From NCBI GenBank assembly GCA_020852595.1, contig JADZAK010000036.1:28386-92385 (forward strand): a stretch of DNA of 64,000 nt. The letters are read 5' to 3'. A program made the translations under genes and the position numbers. Every line of letters begins with the position of its first letter. Positions within the stretch are counted from its first letter, which is position 1. Shown here piece after piece: positions 8,874-16,455 of the stretch. The DNA comes from Rhodospirillaceae bacterium. Lineage in GTDB: Bacteria > Pseudomonadota > Alphaproteobacteria > Rhodospirillales > Rhodospirillaceae. The notes beneath the pieces are model-generated. The model saw only the letters and a program-made list of their open reading frames with translations, did not search any database and was not told the origin of the DNA.

Positions 8874-9992
8874 ATGTTGCGTAAGGTTCAAAAGATCTGT
8901 GCCGTCACGGCGCTTGCCGCCGGCTTCACAGGTGCGGCCATGGCCGACGACACGGCGCAAGGTCCGGTGCGCAACCGCACCATCAGCTATGCGACGGTGA
9001 CCATGCACTGGTCGCTGTATCAGACCGCCGATGCGAAAGCGGAATGTCCGGAAGGCCTCAACGACTACGGCCCGCGCGAGGTTTTCAAATCCTACTTCGG
9101 CGACGGCAAGGGCAAGTCCGTCGTGGACACCCAGCTCGCGCGCGAAGGCTTCAAATATTTTCCGCTCGATACCGAAGACAAGCTTCCCTACCACCATGCC
9201 GGCGGAAAGATCGCCAACGGCATCAATCTCGACGGCAAGGTGAGGGACGGCGACTTCGTCAACCAGGAGGGCGAGACGGGCGTCGATAACAATCTCTACC
9301 GCGTGATCGGTTGCGCGCGCATCTACCGGGGACCGGACGGCGCGATCTTCTTCTTCGCCACGAAGCAGGTGCGCGACTACGCCTTCAACCGCACCATGAT
9401 CGAAATCACCGACGTCGACGATCTCGCCAACGATTCCGATGTTTCCGTCACCTTCTATCGCGGCATGGACCCCCTGATGCAGGACGCTTCGGGCGCGCTC
9501 GTCGTCGCGGGCGGCACGCAGCGTCCCGACATGAAGTTCGGCAAGCGCCTCATCCGCCGCGCCAAGGGCAAGATCCAGAACGGCATGCTGCTGACCGATC
9601 CGATCGAGTCCATGATGGTCCCTTGGGAAGTCTTCCCGCCGGTGCCGGACTATCTCCTGATGAAAGGCGCCCGCTTCAGCTTGCGCCTGACGCCCGAACG
9701 CGCCGAAGGCGTGCTCGCCGGCTACGCCGACGTCGAGAAGATGTATGCGCATGCGACCACCTGGTCGACGCATCACTTCAGCTACGGTCAGCACGATGCG
9801 CCGCGCTTCTACCGTGAACTGACCAAGATGGCCGACGGGTATCCGGACAAGGACGGCAAGATGACCGCGATTTCCTCGGCGCTGCAGTTCAACATGATCC
9901 AGGTCTTCATCGACCATGGCGACGACGCCAGGACGGCCGAGGCCGCACCTTTGAATCAATCAAAACCGGAGGCCCGCGCGGGGCGCGAATAG
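8874..9992 (+). CDS. Secreted protein of unrecognised family (paralogue of the gene at 60063)
   Basis: A 372-residue protein with a signal peptide (MLRKVQKICAVTALAAG to about AMADD). I recognise no known domain, but the gene at 60063 is a full-length paralogue. Shared blocks include ECPEGLND, VDNNLYRVIGCARIYRGPDG, RTMIEITDVDDL, a GGTQRPDMKFGK block, LRLTPERAEGVLAGY and WSTHHFSYGQ. The two conserved Cys (in CPEGLN and GCA) could pair in the periplasm. GGGAGG 5 bases before ATG 8874 decides the start over the GTG at 8871. It is probably co-transcribed with the repeat protein upstream. Its position among TonB receptors suggests a periplasmic or surface accessory role in uptake (inference). Confidence 0.7.
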   Translation: MLRKVQKICAVTALAAGFTGAAMADDTAQGPVRNRTISYATVTMHWSLYQTADAKAECPEGLNDYGPREVFKSYFGDGKGKSVVDTQLAREGFKYFPLDTEDKLPYHHAGGKIANGINLDGKVRDGDFVNQEGETGVDNNLYRVIGCARIYRGPDGAIFFFATKQVRDYAFNRTMIEITDVDDLANDSDVSVTFYRGMDPLMQDASGALVVAGGTQRPDMKFGKRLIRRAKGKIQNGMLLTDPIESMMVPWEVFPPVPDYLLMKGARFSLRLTPERAEGVLAGYADVEKMYAHATTWSTHHFSYGQHDAPRFYRELTKMADGYPDKDGKMTAISSALQFNMIQVFIDHGDDARTAEAAPLNQSKPEARAGRE

Positions 9993-10293
9993 GCGGCAAA
10001 GGTTTTGAACCCAAACGGATTTAGGGCTTAAAAGACACAGTGATCGGGAATAGGGCGGCGCACCGGGTAGCGGGATGCCCTATGCTTGAAATGCGTTTCC
10101 TGACCGGTCATTCTGCTAATCGCAGAGGCTAAGTCCGCGTGGGTGGCGCGGGGGTTTCGGGCCACATGCGGGGGGAGAACCAACACAACAATTTTCTGCG
10201 GCCGCCGGGTGTATGCGCGCACCGGCGCGATCGTTCTTAGACGCTGCGCAAAAGCGCGGAAGGCGCTTTTGCGTCAATCATGGGGGAGTATGC
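9993..10293 (+). other. Gene-free leader region of the third receptor
   Basis: These 301 bases hold no supported gene. A promoter/operator block (10086-10120) starts about 208 bases before the ATG. Near the 3' end an 11-bp perfect hairpin (CGCAAAAGCGC at 10247-10257, GGAAG loop, complement at 10263-10273) lies 9 bases before the GGGGGAG ribosome site. A long structured 5' leader is implied. Confidence 0.5.
10086..10120 (+). promoter_or_regulatory. Shared promoter/operator block (receptor 3 copy)
   Basis: TTGAAA at 10086-10091, 17 bp, CATTCT at 10109-10114, with GACCG at 10102-10106 inside the spacer. The 19-mer GACCGGTCATTCTGCTAAT aligns base-for-base with blocks upstream of the receptor at 19870 and of paaG, and with weaker copies upstream of 16456 and paaA. 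Whether GACCG is a repressor half-site or part of the promoter itself is open. Confidence 0.55.
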
Positions 10294-13212
10294 ATGAGCA
10301 CGTTTGTTCGCGCCGGTTCGTTCCGGTCCCGTTCGGCGCTTTCGTTGCTGACGGTCGCCTGCCTTGGTTCAACATGCTTGAGCGGCGCCGCCTTCGCCCA
10401 GGCGCAGCAGGCGCAAGCGCCGGCGGCCACGGTCGATGAAATCGTCGTCACCGGCACGCGCGTCGTGCGCGACGGCTACGAAGCGCCGACGCCGGTCTCG
10501 GTCATCGGCATCGAACAGCTCGATAACGCCGCCACGTCGAATCTCGCGGACGCGATCAACCAGCTCCCGACTCTCGTGAACAGCGCCTCGCCGCAATCCT
10601 CGGCGGCCAACACCACGTCGGGCCAGGCGGCCATCAACGGCCTCTCGCTGCGCGGTCTCGGCATCTCGCGTACCCTGGTGCTGCTCAACGGCCAGCGCAC
10701 CGTCGGTTCGAATTTGACCGGCGCGGTCGACATCAGCGAACTGCCGCAGAGCCTCATCGAGCGCGTCGACGTCGTGACGGGCGGCGCCTCTGCCGCTTAT
10801 GGTTCGGACGCGCTCTCGGGCGTCGTCAACTTCGTGCTCGATACGGACTTCACCGGCATGAAGGCCGAAGTCTCCGGCGGCCTCACGACATATGGGGACG
10901 TGCCGAACTACAAGATCAACGCCGCCTACGGTACGCCGTTCTCCGGCGGCCGTGGCCACTTCATGATGTACGGCGAGCACGCGTGGGACGACGGTCTCGT
11001 CGTCTATGATCGTCCGTGGACCCGCGAAGGCCACAGCTACATCAACAACCCGGCCTACACACCGACCAACGGCCAGCCCGCTCTTTTGCGGACCACGCAA
11101 GTGTCCATCGGCAACGCCAGCTGGGGCGGCACCATCGTTTCCGGTCCGCTGAAGGGCACGTCGTTCGGTCCGGGCGGCAGCATCTATCAGCTCGCCTATG
11201 GTGACATCGTCGCCGGTGCGCTGATGCGCGGCGGCAGCTGGGATGCGCAGAACGTCGTCTCGGTGCGCGGCGTCGCGGCGCAGCCGCGTCAGAACCGCCA
11301 GGACGTGTTCACGCGCGTGAGCTACGACGTCACGGACGACATCAATGTCTACGCGCAGGCCGCGTGGGCGCACCTGTACTCCTACTCGTCGGGCGCGCCG
11401 AACTTCCGCCCGGGCAACCTGGTGCTGAACGTCGATAACGCCTTCCTGCCGGACTCGCTGCGTCCGGCCCTGGCGGCGGCGGGCTCGACCTTCACCATGG
11501 GCACCCTCAACTGGGATCTCGACAACTTCCACGCCGTGTACGATCGCCGCGTTCTGCGTTTCCTGAGCGGCGCCAACGGCAGCTTCAATGCCGGCGATAC
11601 GGACTGGAAGTGGGACGCCTACTTCAGCGTCGGCCAGGCCTTCGGCGCGCTGAAGTCCATCGGCGCGATGGACACCACGCGCTACACCCTCGCGGTCGAT
11701 GCCGTGCGCAACCCCACGACCGGCGCCATCGTCTGCCGCTCGACCCTCACCAACCCGGCCAACGGCTGCGTGCCCTACAACCCGTTCGGTCTCGGCGTGA
11801 ACAGCCAGGCCACCGTCGATTATCTGCAGGGCCGTTACGGCTGGAACGTGCAGCGCCTCAATCAGAAGGTCGCCGCGCTCAGCTTCACCGGCGAGCCGGT
11901 CTCGACGTGGGCCGGCCCCGTCTCGCTGGCCGTCGGTTATGAGTGGCGCCAGGAAAAGATGCGCCAGATCACCGACCCGGAAGAACAGGCGAACCCGACC
12001 ATCTGGTTCCAGGCCGCCGGCCAGCCTTACACCGGCGCCTTCAAGGTGAACGACTTCTTCGCCGAAACCGTCGTGCCGCTGGCGAAGGACGAAAGCTGGG
12101 CCACGGCGCTCGACCTGAACGCGGCGGTGCGCGCCACGCACTACTCCACCTACGGCTGGGTCGCCACCTGGAAAGCGGGCGCCACCTATAATCCGTTCGA
12201 TGACCTGCGCTTCCGTGTGACTCAGTCGCGCAACATCCGCTCGCCGACGCTGGTCGACCTGTACCAGGCCGGTTCCACCTCGCGCAGCACGTTGACCGAT
12301 CCGTTCAACGGCAACATCGCCGCGAACACCGAATTCACGACGCGCGGCAACCCAAATCTGGGTCCTGAAAAGTCCAGCGATACGGGCATCGGCGTGGTCT
12401 ATCAGCCGGGATGGTTCCCGGGCTTCAGCGCCTCGGTCGACTACTACCGCATCAAGATCAAGGACGCGGTGAACCTCCCCGGCACGCAGGACATCATGAA
12501 CCTGTGTTTCCAGGGCAATCAAACCGCTTGCTCCGCTTTCACGCGTGAAGGCAGCGGCGCGTCGGCGGTCATCAAGATCGCCGTTCAGCCGCAGAACTTC
12601 GCCACTGAAACCGCGAAGGGGATCGACTTCGAAGCCAGCTACTCCATGCCGCTCTCGAACCTCTCCGACGGGCTTGACGGCAATCTCGGCCTGCGCCTCC
12701 TCGCCACGCACTTCATCGACTACGTGGTCAACACCGGCATCCCGAACCAGCTCGTGTTCGACTACGCCGGCGTGAACGGCTCGGGCGGCGGTCTCGGCGG
12801 CGGCGGCAACGGCGTGCCGAGCTGGCGTATCAACTCGTCCATCCAGTACGCGCTCGATCCGATCAACGTCGGCTTCGCGTTCCGCTGGATCTCCTCGGGG
12901 ATCAACCAGGTCACCAACGTCGAGTGTACGTCGGGCTGCCCGACGGGCCTCTCGCCGCAGCTGCTGACCGTCAGCGACAATCACGTCAAGAGCGCGATGT
13001 ATGTCGACTTCAACGCCGCCTACAAACTGGCGTTGACGGACACCGCCGAGACCGAGTTGTTCCTCAACATCCGCAACATCGCCAACGCCGATCCGGCGAT
13101 CGCGGTGCGCGGTCCGGGCGGTTCGAGCTTCGACTTCGCGCCGACGCCCGCCGGCGGCAACTACGACGTTCTCGGCCGCGTGTTCCGCGCGGGCGTGAAA
13201 TTCAAGATGTAA
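10294..13212 (+). CDS. TonB-dependent outer membrane receptor (subfamily B, copy 1)
   Basis: A 972-residue receptor and the first of four tandem subfamily-B copies. The signal peptide contains LLTVACLGSTCLSGAAFAQA and is almost unchanged in the next two genes. It is followed by VDEIVVTGTRVVRDGYEAPT, a plug with LVLLNGQRTVGSNLTGA and VVTGGASAAYGSDALSG, and a barrel with the Cys block AIVCRSTLTNPANGCVPYN. It ends in GVKFKM. The ATG at 10294 follows GGGGGAG; the longer frame from 10213 covers the leader hairpin and is rejected. Large extracellular loops imply a bulky ligand (family knowledge), but the substrate is unknown. A regulatory block shared with paaG lies upstream. Confidence 0.95.
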   Translation: MSTFVRAGSFRSRSALSLLTVACLGSTCLSGAAFAQAQQAQAPAATVDEIVVTGTRVVRDGYEAPTPVSVIGIEQLDNAATSNLADAINQLPTLVNSASPQSSAANTTSGQAAINGLSLRGLGISRTLVLLNGQRTVGSNLTGAVDISELPQSLIERVDVVTGGASAAYGSDALSGVVNFVLDTDFTGMKAEVSGGLTTYGDVPNYKINAAYGTPFSGGRGHFMMYGEHAWDDGLVVYDRPWTREGHSYINNPAYTPTNGQPALLRTTQVSIGNASWGGTIVSGPLKGTSFGPGGSIYQLAYGDIVAGALMRGGSWDAQNVVSVRGVAAQPRQNRQDVFTRVSYDVTDDINVYAQAAWAHLYSYSSGAPNFRPGNLVLNVDNAFLPDSLRPALAAAGSTFTMGTLNWDLDNFHAVYDRRVLRFLSGANGSFNAGDTDWKWDAYFSVGQAFGALKSIGAMDTTRYTLAVDAVRNPTTGAIVCRSTLTNPANGCVPYNPFGLGVNSQATVDYLQGRYGWNVQRLNQKVAALSFTGEPVSTWAGPVSLAVGYEWRQEKMRQITDPEEQANPTIWFQAAGQPYTGAFKVNDFFAETVVPLAKDESWATALDLNAAVRATHYSTYGWVATWKAGATYNPFDDLRFRVTQSRNIRSPTLVDLYQAGSTSRSTLTDPFNGNIAANTEFTTRGNPNLGPEKSSDTGIGVVYQPGWFPGFSASVDYYRIKIKDAVNLPGTQDIMNLCFQGNQTACSAFTREGSGASAVIKIAVQPQNFATETAKGIDFEASYSMPLSNLSDGLDGNLGLRLLATHFIDYVVNTGIPNQLVFDYAGVNGSGGGLGGGGNGVPSWRINSSIQYALDPINVGFAFRWISSGINQVTNVECTSGCPTGLSPQLLTVSDNHVKSAMYVDFNAAYKLALTDTAETELFLNIRNIANADPAIAVRGPGGSSFDFAPTPAGGNYDVLGRVFRAGVKFKM

Positions 13213-13239
13213 CGACTGCAAGACGTAAGACTTACGTGT

Positions 13240-13269
13240 GGGCGCCCGGGCCGAAACGCCCCGGCGCCC
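13240..13269 (+). repeat. Intercistronic GC hairpin (GGGCGCC type)
   Basis: 12-bp stem with one mismatch (GGGCGCCCGGGC at 13240-13251 against 13258-13269) and a CGAAAC loop. It lies between two receptor genes and ends 26 bases before the next ATG. It lacks a T-tract, so it may be an mRNA-stabilising stem or an attenuator rather than a complete terminator. Related hairpins follow the next two receptors. Confidence 0.7.
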
Positions 13270-13295
13270 GTACAATCACAAGGGGGAAAGTATTC

Positions 13296-16214
13296 ATGAA
13301 ATCGGTTGCTGGTATTTCGCGTTCGCGTTCGGCGCTGTCGCTCCTGACGCTCGCGTGTCTTGGTTCAACATGCTTGAGCGGCGCGGCCTTCGCGCAGGCG
13401 CAGCAAGCACAGACTCCGGCGGCAGTCGACGAAATCGTCGTCACCGGCACGCGCGTCGTGCGTGACGGCTACGAAGCGCCGACGCCGGTCTCGGTCATCG
13501 GCATCGAGCAGCTCGACACCGCCGCCACGTCGAACCTCGCAGACGCGATCAACCAGCTGCCGGCGGTGATGAACAGCGCTTCGCCGCAGTCCTCGGCCAC
13601 CAACACCACGTCCGGCCAGTCGGCCATCAACGCGCTCTCGCTGCGCGGCCTCGGCATCTCGCGCACCCTGGTGCTGCTCAACGGCCAGCGCACGGTTGGC
13701 TCGAACCTCACCGGCGCGGTGGACGTCAGCGAACTTCCGCAGCACCTGATCGAACGCGTGGACGTGGTGACCGGCGGCGCCAGCGCCGCTTACGGCTCCG
13801 ACGCGCTCTCGGGCGTCGTCAACTTCGTGCTGGATACGGACTTCGTCGGTTTCAAGGGCGAAGTCTCGGGCGGTCTCACCACTTACGGCGATATGCCCAA
13901 CTACAAGGTCAACGCCGCGTTTGGAACGGCGTTCGCGGGCGGCCGCGGCCACTTCCTTATTTCGGGCGAACATGTGTGGGACGACGGCCTCCTGGTTTTC
14001 GACCGCCCCTGGACGCGCGAGGGTTACAGCTTCATCAACAACCCGGCCTTCGTCGCGGGCAACGGCCAGCCGGCCATCATCCGCACCGACAAGGTCGCGG
14101 TCGGCAACGCCAGCTGGGGCGGCAACATCGTCTCCGGTCCGCTGAAGGGCACCGCGTTCGGCCCGGGCGGCTCGATCTATCAGATCGCCTACGGCGATAT
14201 CTACACCGGCGCGCTGATGCGCGGCGGCAGCTGGGACGCGCTCAACGTCATCTCGGTGCGCGGCGCCGCGGCCCAGCCGCAGCAGAACCGCCAGGACGTG
14301 TTCACGCGCGCGAGCTATGACGTCAGCGATAATACGACGGTTTACGCCCAGGCCGCGTGGGGCCACCTCTACTCCTACTCGTCGGGCGCGCCGAACTTCT
14401 TCCCCGGCAACCTGACCGTCTCCACCGACAACGCGTTCTTGCCCGCCTCGCTCCGTCCGGGCCTGGAGCCCAACGGGACGGTGACCACCTTCACCATGGG
14501 CACCCTCAACTGGGATCTCGACAACTTCCGCGCCGTCTATGACCGCCGCGTGCTCCGCTTCCTGACGGGCGCCGAAGGCAGCTTCGATGCCGGCGGCACC
14601 GACTGGAAATGGGACGCGCATCTCGGCGTCGGCCAGATGTTCGGCACCCTGCAATCGCGCGGCGCGATCGATCGCACCCGTTACCCGCTGGCGGTCGATG
14701 CGGTCCGCAATCCGGCCACGGGCGCGATCGTCTGCCGTTCGACCCTCACCAACCCTGGCAACGGCTGCGTGCCCTACAACGTCTTCGGCATCGGCGTGAA
14801 CAGCCAGGCCGCGGTCGATTACCTCCAGGGCCGTTACGGCTGGAACCTGCAGCGCCTCAACCAGAAGGTCGGCGCGATCAATTTCGCCGGCGAGCCGTTC
14901 TCGACGTGGGCGGGCCCGGTCTCCACGGCGTTCGGTTATGAATACCGCCACGAGAAAATGCGCCAGGTGGTCGATCCGGAAGAAATCGCGAACCCGACGA
15001 TCTGGTTCCAGGCCGCCGGTCAGCCGTACACCGGCGCCTTCACCGTGCACGATCTCTATCTTGAAACGGTGATCCCGCTGGCCAAGGACGAAAGCTGGGC
15101 CGCCGCGTTCGATCTCAACAACGCGGTGCGCTTCACCCACTACTCCACCTATGGATCGGTGGTGACGTGGAAAGCGGGCGCGAGCTGGTCGCCGTTCGAC
15201 GACCTGCGCTTCCGCGTCACGCAGTCGCGCAACATCCGCTCGCCGACCCTGGTCGACCTCTATCAGGCCGGCACGACCTCGCGCAGTTCCTCGCTCGATA
15301 CGTTCAAGACCCCGGCGGTCACCATCAACAGCCAGGTCACCACGCGCGGCAATCCGGGCCTCGGCCCCGAGAAGTCGGACGACACCGGTATCGGCGTCGT
15401 CTATCAGCCGTCGTGGCTGGCGGGCTTCAGCGCGTCCATCGATTACTACCGCATCAAGATCAAGGACGCGGTCAACAGCATCGGCGCGCAGGATCTGATC
15501 AACTTCTGCGTGGCGGGCAACACCGTCGCCTGCCAGTCGGTCGTCCGGACCGGCACCGGCACGGCGGCCGAGCAGCTGGAAATCACCGTGCAGCCGCAGA
15601 ACTTCGCGACCGAAATGGCGCGTGGGGTGGACATCGAAGCCAGCTACTCGTTGCCGTTGTCCAATCTCAGCGAGGGGCTCGACGGCAACCTGGGCTTGCG
15701 CATGCTGGCCACGCACTATCTCGATTACAAGACCTTCAGCGGCATCCCGGGCGATATCGAAATCCAGTATGCCGGCGTGAACGGTTCCGGCGCCGGGATC
15801 GGCGGCGGCGGCGGCGGCGTGCCGAGCTGGCGCATCAACTCGACGGTGTCCTATGCGCTCGATCCGATCAGCGTCGGCTTTGCCTTCCGCTGGATCTCGG
15901 CCGGCAAGAATATCGCCACCTGGATCGAATGCACGACGGGCTGCCCGGTGCCCACCACCGTGAAGCAGACGGTCAACGACAACAGCGTCGCGTCCGCGCT
16001 CTACGTCGACTTCAACGCGGGCTACACGATGAACCTGACCGACACCGCCGAAGCCGAGCTGTTCTTCAACGTCCGCAACATCGCCAACCGCGATCCGTCG
16101 ATCGCGGTCCGGGGGCCGGGCGGCACCAGCTTCGACTTCGCGCCGGCCCCGTCGGGCGGCGCTTATGACGTGTTGGGCCGCGTCTTCCGCGCGGGCGTGA
16201 AGTTCAAAATGTAA
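13296..16214 (+). CDS. TonB-dependent outer membrane receptor (subfamily B, copy 2)
   Basis: A 972-residue receptor, the same length as copy 1 and very similar throughout: signal peptide LLTLACLGSTCLSGAAFAQA, DEIVVTGTRVVRDGYEAPT, NGQRTVGSNLTGAVDVSE, and the ending RAGVKFKM. AAGGGGGAAAG at 13280-13290 supports ATG 13296. The much longer frame from 12924 overlaps the previous gene and is a reading-frame artefact. Only 83 bases separate it from copy 1, with no promoter visible, so the two may be co-transcribed through the weak hairpin at 13240. Divergence is concentrated in loop regions, for example the SSSLDTFKTP segment. Confidence 0.95.
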   Translation: MKSVAGISRSRSALSLLTLACLGSTCLSGAAFAQAQQAQTPAAVDEIVVTGTRVVRDGYEAPTPVSVIGIEQLDTAATSNLADAINQLPAVMNSASPQSSATNTTSGQSAINALSLRGLGISRTLVLLNGQRTVGSNLTGAVDVSELPQHLIERVDVVTGGASAAYGSDALSGVVNFVLDTDFVGFKGEVSGGLTTYGDMPNYKVNAAFGTAFAGGRGHFLISGEHVWDDGLLVFDRPWTREGYSFINNPAFVAGNGQPAIIRTDKVAVGNASWGGNIVSGPLKGTAFGPGGSIYQIAYGDIYTGALMRGGSWDALNVISVRGAAAQPQQNRQDVFTRASYDVSDNTTVYAQAAWGHLYSYSSGAPNFFPGNLTVSTDNAFLPASLRPGLEPNGTVTTFTMGTLNWDLDNFRAVYDRRVLRFLTGAEGSFDAGGTDWKWDAHLGVGQMFGTLQSRGAIDRTRYPLAVDAVRNPATGAIVCRSTLTNPGNGCVPYNVFGIGVNSQAAVDYLQGRYGWNLQRLNQKVGAINFAGEPFSTWAGPVSTAFGYEYRHEKMRQVVDPEEIANPTIWFQAAGQPYTGAFTVHDLYLETVIPLAKDESWAAAFDLNNAVRFTHYSTYGSVVTWKAGASWSPFDDLRFRVTQSRNIRSPTLVDLYQAGTTSRSSSLDTFKTPAVTINSQVTTRGNPGLGPEKSDDTGIGVVYQPSWLAGFSASIDYYRIKIKDAVNSIGAQDLINFCVAGNTVACQSVVRTGTGTAAEQLEITVQPQNFATEMARGVDIEASYSLPLSNLSEGLDGNLGLRMLATHYLDYKTFSGIPGDIEIQYAGVNGSGAGIGGGGGGVPSWRINSTVSYALDPISVGFAFRWISAGKNIATWIECTTGCPVPTTVKQTVNDNSVASALYVDFNAGYTMNLTDTAEAELFFNVRNIANRDPSIAVRGPGGTSFDFAPAPSGGAYDVLGRVFRAGVKFKM

Positions 16215-16242
16215 CCGCCGGCAACACGATAAGACACGACGT

Positions 16243-16283
16243 CCGGGCGCCCGGGCCGAAAGGCCCCGGCGCCCGGATGCTTT
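16243..16283 (+). terminator. Strong GC hairpin, GAAA loop, probable terminator
   Basis: 15-bp stem with one mismatch (16243-16257 with 16262-16276), GAAA tetraloop, then ATGCTTTC. The whole segment is repeated almost base-for-base at 19421 after the next receptor, showing that the 3' flank was duplicated with the gene. Confidence 0.7.
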
Positions 16284-16375
16284 CAAGCGCCCCTTAAAAC
16301 GCGGCGATTTTTGCCGAAAAGCCACACTGTGTCGGTAATCGCGCGTGTGAGCGGGCCCCTCGCTTGCGGATTCCC

Positions 16376-16394
16376 GACCGCGCGTTCTATTAAT
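16376..16394 (+). promoter_or_regulatory. GACCG-N4-TTCT motif upstream of receptor 5
   Basis: GACCGCGCGTTCTATTAAT aligns with the blocks at 10102 and 19656, but the upstream TTG hexamer is at a different distance (13-base spacer). It is therefore the weakest member of the set. It lies 80 bases before the ATG at 16456. Confidence 0.4.
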
Positions 16395-16455
16395 CGGCCC
16401 GCTAAAACCCGCACCTTGGCTCCCCCTCCGGTGCGTGAATCACAAGGGAGTTTTT

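Noticed and set aside
12924..13295. N-terminal extension of receptor 4 overlapping receptor 3
   Set aside because: The true start at 13296 has a strong ribosome site and signal peptide; the extension is an out-of-frame reading of the preceding gene.
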